A stretch of DNA of 64,000 nucleotides from Beroe forskalii (taxonomy: Eukaryota > Ctenophora > Nuda > Beroida > Beroidae), in the NCBI GenBank assembly GCA_011033025.1, contig WFMF01000005.1, positions 868,001 to 932,000 on the forward strand, written 5' to 3'. A model generated the notes under the pieces. It did no database searches. It had not been told where the DNA came from and saw only the letters and a program-made list of their open reading frames with translations. Positions 21,392 to 32,700 of the stretch are shown piece by piece (within the stretch, counting starts at the first letter, position 1; each line of letters starts with the position of its first letter). The position numbers were made by a program, and so were the translations under genes.

Positions 21392-22719
21392 GGGGGGATG
21401 CCACTGTCCCAATTGTCCCTAACTCAAAAAAGTGGATTGGGACAGGGACATTTGGGACAAATGAGACATTTGGGACAATTGGGACAGAGAAAATGGAACA
21501 ATTGGGACTCAAAAAGTGACTTGCAACTGGTAAAAATGGGACAATTTGGACAAATGGGACAATTGGGACACATGAAACAGAAAAAATGGGTCTCGAAAAA
21601 TGAATTGGGACAAGGAAAAATGTGACATTTGGGACATTTGGTACAAATGTGACATTTTGGACAAATGTGACATTTGGGAGGAATATGACATTATGGAGTG
21701 AGATTAATGGGACTCAAATGGTTGTATTTGTGAGCAGCATTTTAGCATTATTTTCCTCTCAACATATGATATTATGAGAAAGATGGCAGTTCAAATGCAA
21801 CAACACTCAACAGCTGCTTCAATGTTAAAATATCAGTTGAACTGACCTATAACATACTTACTTACCTAGTATAGTGGAATAGTAGTATGGTTTAGGTAAA
21901 TTGAGCAGCCATTTCAGACCTCCCGTCCGCAAACGTCCGCATTTCAGAAACCCCACCTATCACGGACGTCCGCATTTTTCTTGATTTTGGGTCATCATTT
22001 TCATGCCCGTTTTCTCAAATATGGTGACAAATAAACTTATTCTCACTTAATGTCGAAAATATTAGTCAAGATTCTAAAATCGAATATTTCAGTGAAACCA
22101 GTCAAATCGACCAAATTTCATAAATGCGGACGTCCGCATTTGGCCAAACACCTCCCTACGTCCTCAAACGTCCGCATTGGCCAGACTCCCTTGCGGACGT
22201 CCTTTATGGATGGCCCCATAGGCCAGTATCACACCTGTATCACGCCAGCTCCACGCCAGTATTGCACCAGTATCAGGCCTACCCCACGCCAGTATCACGC
22301 TATAGTAGCATGCCAGTATCACACTAGTATCACGCTATAGTAGCATGCCAGTATCACACTAGTATCACGCTATAGTAGCATGCCAGTAGCACGCCAGTAT
22401 CAGATCATATACTGGTGTCCTGGCTTTTAAGTAAGTTTTCATTGGCGCATTACTGGCGTGATACTGAAGTGCTACTGGCACAATACTGGCACGTGCTACT
22501 GGGCCTAAACAGATCGCTCAATTTACCATGGTTTAGTAGCATAGATATAAATTCCTGACAGAAATAGTCAGAAATCATTTTAATGATAAAACAGAGACAA
22601 ATTTGAAAATTACTTATTTTTTCCCACGCTTTTATTTGTCCCAAATGTCTCAAATGACATTCCCTAACTCAAAAAAAATAAATTGGGACAGGGACATTTA
22701 GGACAGTGACATTCCCCCC
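21392..22719. mobile_element. 1.33-kb TIR element with 6-bp target duplication
   Basis: The ends are GGGGGGATGCCACTGTCCC and GGGACAGTGACATTCCCCCC, with ATTATT on each side (21386-21391 and 22720-22725). The subterminal parts are tandem GGGACAATTTGGGACA-like words (about 21420-21690), shorter on the right. Inside lie a GGGGCCATCC-family element and a run of CCAGTATCACGC words (about 22195-22510). No transposase was recognised, and the superfamily is left open. Confidence 0.7.
21904..22217 (-). mobile_element. GGGGCCATCC-family MITE nested in the previous element
   Basis: Read on the minus strand it begins GGGGCCATCCATAAAGGACG and continues with repeated GCGGACGTCCGCA palindromes. It is similar to the element starting at 42161. 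Its far end is diverged (TGAAATGGCTGCTC instead of a clean inverted copy), so the boundary near 21904 is approximate. Confidence 0.65.
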
Positions 22720-22859
22720 ATTATTCAATGATATAGTCTTTGACTTGAAATCAAGAGCGACTAAGTAGTCGGCCAATACTTATTGTTGCAACTTTAATCC
22801 AGCTATGACAGGTTTACCTTTTCAGTGCTCTTCGAGTCTGTACTTTGAACTTCGCTTAA

Positions 22860-22964
22860 ATGCTCCGTGAAGTTGCAACTCTCAAACGAGAATACCGACT
22901 ACAGTTAAAGAAGGATCAAGATAATATGGACATCATGGGATTAATAGCATCGTTCAGTTACAAG
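22860..22964 (+). CDS. Possible isolated coding exon, 35 codons
   Basis: An ATG opens 35 codons ending at a good donor (TACAAG then GTAAAT), preceded by an acceptor-like TTTTCAG at 22819-22825. The peptide is charged and helical in appearance (LREVATLKREYRLQLKKDQD). No partner exon in a matching phase was found downstream, and the family is not recognised. This may be the first coding exon of an unknown gene or chance. Confidence 0.2.
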
Positions 22965-23002
22965 GTAAATTATTAAATTAAACATTCAATGCCGGTTAGC
23001 TT

Positions 23003-23065
23003 GAAGCTGAACAGTTGATGCAAGATCGAACTGTTCAGCTTCACCTCTATCGGTCTTGCATCAAC
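23003..23065. other. Two interlocking inverted repeats
   Basis: GAAGCTGAACAGTT (23003-23016) pairs perfectly with AACTGTTCAGCTTC (23029-23042). The loop strand GTTGATGCAAGATCG (23014-23028) pairs, with one mismatch, with CGGTCTTGCATCAAC (23051-23065). As RNA this could form an H-type pseudoknot or two exclusive hairpins. It lies just after the possible exon at 22860-22964. No known RNA family was recognised. Confidence 0.55.
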
Positions 23066-23819
23066 TCTCCCACCGAGTCGTCTTCTACAATAATTATCAG
23101 TTTTCAGCCATGAATAAAGGATGGATTATGATTGCAATTTGCCAATTTTCGTAAGAAGTAGTTATTAGGAAATGGTACAACTACATAACACGATATACCA
23201 TACTCAGTTATCACAGTAGACTTGGGACCATAGCTTCATATATTTTTGTCAGTCACCTTGAAGCCATCTCCTGAAATCTGAATCTTGAAAATCCCCTTTT
23301 TGCCACTTATTAACCCCAGAATTTCAAAAAATGGCCATCCCCTAATTTTCCTGAACATTGTCGACTGACTTAATGTTCAAACCCAAGGATTTGATGACGG
23401 GAAAATATCTCGGGCAGCTACTTGTAACGTTCAAAAATTAAATTTCAAAAATTAACAGTGTAGTGTCGTGTACAACACGCATTTATTTATAACGTGTTAC
23501 AGTTCGGTCTCAAAAAGACGGGGGCAGTTATTTAACACCCTCCCCTCCCCGTTAGAAGAAATGTGAAAATTTTGAAAATAATCAAATGAAACATCATATC
23601 TTTTGTTAGAATTATACAATTATCAAGCAAAAATCTGAAGCTTCGAGAAAGGTTTTCCCAGAATCACAATATTTTTGTCAGATTTATGTTAATGATGACT
23701 TTTATCAGCAAACGATATAGTCCAGAGTACGTTCTCACAGCTTTCTTATTTCGAACCATTCGAATCAAATTCACCCCCCCCCCTCTTATTTGAAAGCCCC
23801 CTTTTTCTACAACATTTTT

Positions 23820-24357
23820 GGGTCACAAGAGTTGTGAATCTTGTCCAATGGATCCATCATGTCCAATAGACGTCCATTGGACATGTTCCAACGGACAGCC
23901 ATTTAACATGATGTCCATCGGTAGGTAAAAATGTCCAATGCAGGTGTTCAATGGATCCATTGGATCCATTTTTGATGTTCAATGGATCCATTGCGTCCAA
24001 TGGATCCATTGCGTCCATTGAACACCATTTGACATGCCCAATTGGATCCATTGGATCAATTGCAAATTGTGTCCATTGTGTCCAATGGACAAAATGGATC
24101 CATTGGAACAAAAATGCCAGACTGATGTCCATCCACCAAACCATGTTTGGTGATTGTGTCCATCGGATCCATTGGATCCATTGAACGTGTCCATTGAACA
24201 TCAAAAATGGAGCCATTGAACACCATTGGACAATTTTACTGATGGACATCATGGTCAATGGATGTAAATTGGATGTACAATGGATTCACAATGGATGTCC
24301 ATTGGACTTGATGGATCCAATGGACCCTTCGGACAAAATTCACAACTCTTGTGACCC
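23820..24357. mobile_element. MITE with GGATCC-rich interior
   Basis: TIRs of about 27 bp, GGGTCACAAGAGTTGTGAAT and continuing to TTGTCC, at 23820-23846 and about 24331-24357, with a single difference. The interior is a dense array of ATGGATCCATTG-type palindromic words in both orientations. The overlapping open frames here, rich in Met, Asp and Trp, are artefacts of the repeat. A copy of the CCTTATTGG MITE begins just beyond the right end. Confidence 0.7.
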
Positions 24358-24371
24358 TTTTACCACATACC

Positions 24372-24680
24372 AGTGGTTGCCAGACCAAGGATTTTTTGCT
24401 CTGAAATGACCACTAAAACCACTTTATACTTAATAAATTGCATCAAAAGACCCCAATTGCGGTCTAATATTATGATTTAGGTCATGATCGTACATTATGA
24501 AATGACGTTCCAGTGAATTTTACTCTACATAAGCCAAGTCATTAAAGTTTCATTTGACCTAAATTAACTGGATTTTGATTTGACCGGACCCACTTTAACC
24601 GGCCTTTTTTAACCGGCCCTTTGGACAAAAATCTCAAAGTCGTTTTTGTCCTTCAGGGCCGGTTAAATAAAGGCCAAAAA
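24372..24680 (+). mobile_element. CCTTATTGG MITE, copy 2, 5'-truncated
   Basis: Matches the right three quarters of copies 1 and 3 (from GTTGCCAGACCAAGGATTTT to GGCCGGTTAAATAAAGGCCA) but lacks the left terminus, and the right terminus is diverged after GGCCA. Confidence 0.75.
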
Positions 24681-26480
24681 TGTGTAGATCAAGAAATGGC
24701 AGAATAATGCACTTCGGCACAAAAAGCGGTTTTTGACCAATATCTCCGTTTCTGGAATTTAAAAATGTTAGCTACTCCAGCTCTCCAGCCCGTAGTATTC
24801 TGAAAGTTTGACCCAGATTTCTTACATTTGAAAAACATGAGCGGAGTTATAGGCTTCATTGTAATGAGTACGCAAGCATTTTGCTTATTGCCAGCCATAT
24901 AAGGTAATGTGTGCTTGTTGTGTACAGGAGTACAGGGTGTGTCTTGTGTAAACCTACCTACTATAAGTAAATATAATCTTTAGTACTTAAAAGCGGCTCA
25001 TACTCATCGCAGAGATGATGATGGAACCTGAGAAGTGGTACCCCATTTTTTACATTTCTAATCCAATGTCTTATCTATAAAAGTGTATGGGTATACTACA
25101 AACATAAGACCTGTCATGAGAAACCTGTTTAAAACCGTCGTTAACCGAGGTCAAAAAGTCAAAAAACCATCCTGAGCATATCTTCAGAGCATAGCATAAA
25201 ACCAGCGCGGAGTAGCTGCCATCCAATTTTATTGACGAGGAACCGATTCTCTGCCGCCCCTTTGTTAAGTTTTGCCTGTAAATATTATTGAAATGGGACA
25301 GAACTGCAACAACACCTTATTACTAGTAAATTTGGGACAAAGAGTTATAGAGAGTTTTGTTGTGAGCAATTAGCAGTGCAGCGCATTTATTAAATCTAGC
25401 TTTATGTAAGAGTGTATTAGTGTATTCTATGCTTTATGTATACTTTGTGTACCTATACTACTGTGAGAATTGATTAGAAGACCTGGTGAATAAGGGATTC
25501 ATGGTGATGCATTTCCGTGTGTGTTTTTCTGCACAATTATACCAATATTAATATACACTCTGTTGTGCATTTATACGCCTCTTGATGTAATTATGTTTCT
25601 AATTATTTCATTCCTCAGGCACACCCAAGTTTGTGACACAGCTGCTGCGTTTCTTCGGGAAGGTTATAATGGTGAGCCGGAGCAGATTCCGATCAGAGTC
25701 CCTGCCCATCTGCCTTCCAAAGACCGGGATGATTCGGGTGTCAGAACCCTGCTGGCTATGTCAACGCACTGTCTCACTCGTCTTCGCCAATATCACAGTG
25801 CAGTCAACTGTCAAGTCATGAGTTGACTGGGGAATGAGCACCATGGTGATAAGGTAGGTACATTTGATTTGTTAGGTATTTGATCATAATTCAGTTTTTG
25901 AGTTTTTGAACGCCAAAAGTACAAATATGATACCGACTCTCAGCAGCAAATGAAATTAGATCTCTTCGCCCTATACTCTACGATTTTACAGGTCACCTGG
26001 TTTTCTCGAATTTATTCCAATCCCATGCATAACGCTCCCTCCTTATAAATTGTGACCAGCAAATTATTTACAGGAGAAAGGACTGTAGCGGTACATACAA
26101 CTACAAGCATCATGGTGGTTGATCCCTCTCGACTTATCGCATTGTCACCCTGCAGCCTTCTGGCAATGTCAACAGACATCATTGCGATCTACTTGCGTCT
26201 TGCCGGCATAAACCCAATATCAAGATGCTTAATATAGTGGGTTCGATCTCTTGCCGTTAGATGCCACTCACCACTGTGCTGCTCATGCTCACTCATGATG
26301 CCAAGCTCCTGATCCCGATAACATTAACTGGATGATCCGGGTGTCTGAACCCTTCTGGCTATCAGCTGTGTCAACGCACTGTCTCACTGTTCGTCAGATT
26401 GCCCAAAGTGCAGCTTTTTTAAGCACTCGTTTTTATATTTTTGTTTAAAAAATTGCGTTTTTTCATTATCAAAAACATCT
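24681..26480. other. No clear gene; duplicated fragments
   Basis: Apart from the partner of the 20.7-kb duplicate (about 25812-26015), GATGATTCGGGTGTCAGAAC and the following 60 bases near 25730-25795 recur near 26325-26395. A possible exon lies after TCATTCCTCAG at 25619 and is open for about 60 codons in two frames, but no family is recognised and no neighbouring exon fits. Confidence 0.4.
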
Positions 26481-27070
26481 CTGTCATCATTTGTGAATGC
26501 GCGGGCCGCGCGCGATAATTACTCGCATGTGACTAGCTTGTGACTAATTATCGCGCACGTGACAAAGTTGGTTGATCACGTGATACTTACCAAGTTGCTA
26601 GGACCTATTTTGCGTGTTCTCTGAACACGCGCGCTTGCGCGCGCAAAATAGGTCCTACAACGTAGGACAAGACATCGTCTGACAAGTGACTAGATGGATT
26701 TCACCCATCCCTAGCGCGCAACACTCGGAAATTTGGAGGGTCGTGTCCGGTCCCCGCGGAGAAAAATGGCGCGCGGCGGAGGGTAGGGTAAAATCCTACT
26801 AACAAGTGACGTCGCGCGAGGGTAGGGTAACATCCTACGAGCAATGGTTAGGGCATTGTCAGACGATATCTGACCCGGTTCGCGGCGCGTTGCTCGGAAG
26901 AGTCTATCAACGATTGGCAAGTGCAAGTTAGGGTTTCCGGTTCCCCTAACCAGGGGTTCCCCTAACCAGGGGTTCCCCTAACCAGGGGTGGAGCAAGGCT
27001 GAAGGCGCGGCGCGCGCGCGTAAAACTAGGGATCTGGTTAGAGCAAAAGTTAGGGGAATGTTAGTCAACA
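26480..27070. repeat. GC-rich dispersed repeat, copy B
   Basis: Shares CGCGCGAGGGTAGGGTAACA and the following TCCTACGA with the opposite strand of copy C (about 41797-41826). It contains a 16-bp perfect inverted repeat TAGGACCTATTTTGCG with its complement at about 26600-26656, and three tandem units of GGTTCCCCTAACCAG near 26938-26988. No coding capacity is seen. Confidence 0.5.
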
Positions 27071-27267
27071 TCGGAATAGCACATAGCACTGAATAGACAA
27101 TAAAACTGGGATATTGCATAGAAGAATTAATAATTCATTAATTTTAGTTTTTAATGATGGGGTCTTCTTCAGCTTCATTCAATGCTATAAGCAATCAAGT
27201 TAAATAAATTTGCCAAACGTTGTCTACGTCATGCTTTGATCTTTAATCATAGCCTTGAGATTGGCTG

Positions 27268-27555
27268 TTACCAATTCTGATGCTCTGTATTCAGCCTGTG
27301 AGGTGTCAACTGGTTGCAAAGTCCTAGTCCTCCTAAGCGTACTGGCAGAGTGAATAAGCTTCTCTTTGTGTCTGAAACCTCCCATCCAACAATTGAAGGG
27401 ATTAGTTTGTGTCTGATCACATGTTCCAATGGAGCAAAAAGATGTGACATCTTTGGCACAGCACGTTGAAGATAAGTCAACCTATGGCACAGTGCCTTAG
27501 TGTAGGCGGCATATGCTGCCTGAGGATCATCCAATGTTAGACAGAGCTTCCACAT
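27268..27555 (-). pseudogene. Fragment of a retroelement reverse-transcriptase C-terminal region
   Basis: A 95-codon remnant with the pattern AAYAAYTKALCHRLTYL, then HLFAPLEHVIR, then LPVRLGGLGL. This resembles the region after the RT fingers/palm in a widespread invertebrate retroelement group. The RT active site and all upstream parts are missing, so it is a broken fossil fragment. The exact family was not determined. Confidence 0.5.
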
Positions 27556-27879
27556 CTTTAACCCAGTTTGTCACTCACATACCTTTCCCTGAATTCCTCA
27601 ATGTAAATACTTGAAAGTTTTGAAAAATGTTGGTCAAAAATGTTCCTTTTGAGTTAGTTTTCTGAAAATTTTGTCAAAAATACCAGGGATTTGTGGAAAA
27701 AATTTCAAAAATTGTGCCAAAAATTGGATATTTTGCTTATGTAATCAACCACCAAAATAGGCTCCCCATAATCAAACATAATCATTTGAAAACACCCCCC
27801 CCCCTGGCCCTTAGATGATTGCATGATATGTGAATTATCCCTGAATATATTTCAAGGGTTACTACTAGCCAGACCTTCA

Positions 27880-28180
27880 GATCAAGAAACAGATTGTCTT
27901 TAAAATAGCACTCTTGTCATACAAAGCACTCAATGGCCATGCACCAATTTATATCCAAGACATGTTTTGCTACTCATATCAAGGTTATAGGCCAAAACTA
28001 CTGACTCCAGCAATGAACACTACTCATGGTCAAAGGAGCCTTTCATTCATTGGTCCAAAGATCCTCAATAACCTTCCTTCCTACATCACAACTGCTGAAA
28101 GCACAGAGTCATTCAAAAAACTTTTGAAAACATTCCTTTTCAGTCTCACCATCTCTGAAACTATGAAACTAACAAAGTGA
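27880..28180 (+). pseudogene. 5'-truncated LINE, extreme C terminus
   Basis: About 95 codons with the typical end of CR1/Rex/Jockey-type LINE ORF2 proteins: VFKIALLSYKALNGHAP, IYIQDM, then GPKILNNLPSYI and FKKLLKTFLF before the stop. Everything upstream (endonuclease and RT core) is absent, as usual for truncated LINE insertions. The 3' end beyond the stop is AT-rich and has no clear poly(A) tail. Confidence 0.7.
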
Positions 28181-28455
28181 TTTTGAGAAACTCTCAGGAA
28201 CACATTTTTGGTGCCTCACTGAATATTTTCAGATTTTTGATAGGAATAGTAGAGATCAGCTATCTTATATTAGCTTTTGCTTTCTCATTGTCTATTTTTT
28301 TCATGTGTAAGCACTTTTTAAGTTAATAACACCTTTTGGTATATTATTTTCGGCTTCAATTGGTTTTACACTGCTGAGTATAAGATCTTTCTTAATAGTG
28401 GTGTATTTAAATTTCAATTATTATTATTAACCACCCCAAATTTGAGAATCTAGGT

Positions 28456-28914
28456 ATGAATAGAACACAGTTGAGTGACAGTCTCCTGAAGAGCTTTGGT
28501 TCTAGAGCTTATCATGCTATTCATCAGTTGGATCGTCTACGCCCTTCACAGCAGTTTGAGATGGTTTTCAGGGTAAGCAGTGATCTTGATCAGTTGGTGA
28601 AAGATGCTAGAGGATATGATCCAGTCACTCAGCTCAGTTTACTGAGTCGGATTGCTGGAGTGTATTCCCACTCAGTTGAAGAAACAGGGGAAGTATTTAA
28701 AGGACTTTCAGGTCCAGGAGGTTTTCAGTCTGACCTGTGTGAGGAGATGCTTGAAGCTCTTAAAGCAATAAATGTGTCCAATATTTCAGCTGAACAACTT
28801 AAGAATGCCAAAAGCCAATTGGAGAGAGTACATTCAAGACTTACACCTTATTGTATTGATGAATTTGAGGAAGTGATTGATTCAATTGATAACACATTGA
28901 ATAATCTTGCGTAG
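28456..28914 (+). CDS. Unrecognised 152-residue protein
   Basis: A single open frame from ATG to TAG, predicted mostly helical, moderately acidic at its end (DEFEEVIDSIDNTLNN) and without signal peptide or membrane segment. Two of its three Cys lie in one helix-like region and near its end (SDLCEEML, TPYCIDEF). An acceptor-like TTTGAGAATCTAG precedes the ATG by two bases, so it may be the last exon of a longer gene. It lies between the LINE tail and ACIN1 on the same strand. The base composition is less AT-rich than its surroundings, which favours real coding sequence. No family is recognised and no function is proposed. Confidence 0.45.
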   Translation: MNRTQLSDSLLKSFGSRAYHAIHQLDRLRPSQQFEMVFRVSSDLDQLVKDARGYDPVTQLSLLSRIAGVYSHSVEETGEVFKGLSGPGGFQSDLCEEMLEALKAINVSNISAEQLKNAKSQLERVHSRLTPYCIDEFEEVIDSIDNTLNNLA

Positions 28915-29792
28915 TACATCATGATTCATGGAACTTGTATTCTGATGGTGGTCCAGGGAGTATTGTTTTAGAAGAATTTGTTTGCCATAATTGATTTGTG
29001 GTGAACCTTCTTTATAGAATTTCTTTTGGTAAGGATTTTTACATAATTTATTTTTAAAGGTAAGGTTTTACATTAATTCCTTGAGATGGTTATGGTTTTT
29101 ACATTATTTCTTCTTTATTTACAGTATTTATAATAATTTACTTAAAACTAATTGGATTTTAATTTTTATGCTTAGAAATCTATGCAAATTTATCTGTATG
29201 AAGTGTCCTGATAGTTCCATTTTTTGTTTGCTATACTATGGAGCATTTTCGGTAGCATCAAATATTTCATACTATCATTGAAGGTGTTTCTTTGAACAAC
29301 TGAGAAGATCTTGTTTTTAATTATTTTGTTTATGTTCTTGACATTATCCATTTATTGTTTGGTAAAATTTATTTAAATTGCAATCTAAGGTTGCTGTTTG
29401 GGTGACTCTTTTAACAGTTTTAACAGTTTTCATAATTGACTTGATGTCTGCCCTCAGCACATGGAATTTGCATCTTATTATACGGGAAGAAAGGATATTT
29501 TTAGAATGTGTGCTGTAAAAAATTGATATTATTATTATTATTATGTTTGTTGTTAAGTTATATATGTTTTGATGTTACTCATCTAGCAGTTTCATTGCAG
29601 GAGATCAGGCAATATATAGAATTTAGATGTATCATATTCTCATTTGAGTCTTTCTGGGAATGAATTTCATTTTTAAATTTCGTTCCAGATTTCAGCCCGA
29701 AATACCATAATTTGATTTTCACTTAAGCTTAGCAAAGTCCAATCATTTTTGTCATTTTTGTTATCTAAAGATTCTTCAAATTTGAGGTTACA

Positions 29793-32700
29793 ATGGACGA
29801 AACTCTTGATTTTGAGGAAAGCTTGAATAGTGAGTACAAAGTAATGCTTTCATAAACTTTTCAATATAAATCCACGCCTTTTAGTAAAGCTATCAATTCA
29901 ATAACCTATTACCTAACTGCATAAAGTTCATTTTTTACAATGCACATGAATTTTGATGTGCTAAAGCCGGGAAAACCTAAATTCCTTTCATATATTTATT
30001 ATTTGCATAATATAGTAATGATTATTTTTAGAGCTCTTTGTATATAGTTGTTAAACCATTATAATACACTAGCAAATCCAGCGACCTCCGGTCGGGTGCT
30101 CTATTGGGTTGCAAGTGATGTTAAACCGGACAGACTGGGTCCTGCTAGAAAGCAGTACCTGAGACCTTATCCCATATCCAAAAAGCCGCGAACCGGCAAA
30201 CCTGGTTCGGAGGAAATTTTGAGCCGGATTTCATTTTTGAGAAAACGGAGGAAATTCTCGGCGGAAAGCTAGTAAAGAAAATTTGATTTTCTGTACTGTG
30301 TTTTACCCGAATTGTATTCGAATGAATTAAATAAATGAAATTTCATATCATTGCTGTAAACTAACAGTTTTCAGTGTCAGTGATAAGAATTAGGATGTAG
30401 GTATAAACTGTCTCAAAAAGATATTCAATGTGGAATGTGCAAAAACGTGCCTGCATGCACACAATCTGAATCGGCATTTTCAGAGGCATCATCCATGTGA
30501 GCACCTTCCCAGGGAGAACAAATTAGATTGATTCAGATGCGAAAAACCTTGAAAATTTTTTCCTTGGACAGGCTGTTATTTGATGTCACTAAATTGGTCA
30601 GGAATAGTTTCAGAAACAGTTTCAGATGTAAGACTTTCAAAATTTTTTGCATACGGCGGGATACAGTTCATAATCCAATTTTAACTAAAATTGCATTACC
30701 AAATTCATATTTAATAAAACTTAAAAATTTTCGCCTGTTATGATCAAATTATAATGCTGGAATGATCCTAGACAGACTCAGAGGTAAAACAGGTTCCAAA
30801 TTTTGCCTGCGGCGGGGCTGTTAAACAAATTATGTTTCTGAATATTGATCCTAGACAACAATAGAGGTAGACAGGTTCCAAATTTTCACCTCCTGGCGGG
30901 CTAAACAAACAAATTATGTTGCTGAATATTGATCCTTGACAGTCTTAGAGGTAAAACCTTCCAAATTTTAGCCTGCGGCGGGCTGTTGTCATCAAATTAT
31001 GTTATTTAATTGGCCCAAGCCATAGCGTGAGTCTCAGACATGTAAAACTTTCGAAAATTTCGCCTGCGTCGAATGACAGTGTCAGTAGGGATTCGAAATT
31101 GAAAAGTCTACATGCAATTGACTGAGTGTCCATATTTTGCAAGTTTATCAAAATAATTGCTTTTGCTTGATAATAATGATCATTTAAGAAGCCAATTTTG
31201 AGGCCTGTTTGCCTCGCTGGCAAAATGGAGTCAATTTCAAAAGCGAAGCAAGTGGACAGCGAAATAGGCAAAAGTTTTGTGAGTGAAGGGCTGGGTGGTT
31301 CTGGTTCGGAGGAAATTTTTTATTTTTTGGATATGGGGACCTTATTTCAAAACATTCATATCATACTGTGAATTTTCTGATGAGACAGTGCTTTACAATC
31401 CATATAGTCTAGTTAACCGGTGTCAATTTCACGTCTTCTGATACATTACGGAGTGGTGTCAGACCGGACAGACGCCAGACAAACATAATTGCTAGATAAA
31501 TATATATGATGAAGAATTATATATAGTAAGGTAATACAGACTAAGTTAAAAGTTTGAAGCATAAAGCCCAATTTGAATCTATGATTATTTCAGAGACAAG
31601 CAATAGTAAGCTGGATACATCACAAGGTTTGTGAATATGAATCTTTAATTGTGCTCTGTCATTATCATCACTATTCAGCCAGAAAATATTCAGTTCTATG
31701 ACCAAATTTTGTGTAATATTTAAATCTAGAGGATTCTCTAGTATAATAGTGGTATGTAGGTTAACAGACCACTAGCAGGATGTTCTACCACAACTTCTAG
31801 CTAAACCGTTATTTAGTTATTTTGCAGTGGAAATGAACATTGAACCTGAATCTATTCTGTTACTTCGCACCATTTTATTCATTAAATTTAAGTCAAAAAG
31901 TCATTAATTTGTGTATGGAATGTTAATTGTTGTCAAAAGGATGTGTTTTTTCAGGGTCAGACGAGGAACCAGAAGAACAGGTTTATTTTTGATTTGTTTT
32001 TTGGTAATAAAAAACAATCTGCAAAATTCTACTTTACGCAAAATCAAAAATTGTATGATTGGAAATGTATCATTGAGTTGCAAATTGGGCCTATTATAAG
32101 TTTTTAAATAAAGAAAGATTCCCTGTTAAAAGCACATTCGGATTATACAATTCTAACAATACTGCAGGTCTGTCATTTCACTAGTGAAAGAGATAATAAA
32201 CATGTACCTAACCTCAGGTGGACAATTCCTCCAACATGAACGAAGGTGAGTCAATTTCCTTAATCTTCACGTAGTTCCTACCTTATTGGCCCTTATTAGC
32301 CGGCCTTTTTTTTAACCGGCCTTTTTTTTAACCGGCCCTATGGACAAAAAATGAATCATTTTTGAACCATTTTAACCGGCCCCTTGGACAAAAATTTTTC
32401 TGGAAGTTGCCAGATCAAGGATTTTTGCTCTGAAATGACCGATAAAACCCTTTTTTACTTGATAAATTGCATCAAAAGACCCAAATCCCGGCCTGATATT
32501 ATGATTTAGGTCGTTATCGTGTTATATGTAATGACTTTCCAGTGAATTTTGCACTATAAGCCAATTCATAAAAGTTTCATTTGACCTAAATTAACTGGCC
32601 TTTAATTTGACCGGCCCCACTTTAACCGGCCTTTTTTTTAACCGGCCCTTTGGACAAAAATTTCAAAGTCGTTTTTGTCCTTAAGGGCCGGTTAAATAAA

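Noticed and set aside
23857-24258. Open frames rich in Met, Asp and Trp on both strands
   Set aside because: They read through ATGGATCCATTG repeats of a MITE in all frames.
30080-30290. Possible tRNA-related SINE in ACIN1 intron 1
   Set aside because: A GGTTCG word occurs, but no A-box at proper spacing, no cloverleaf and no tail.
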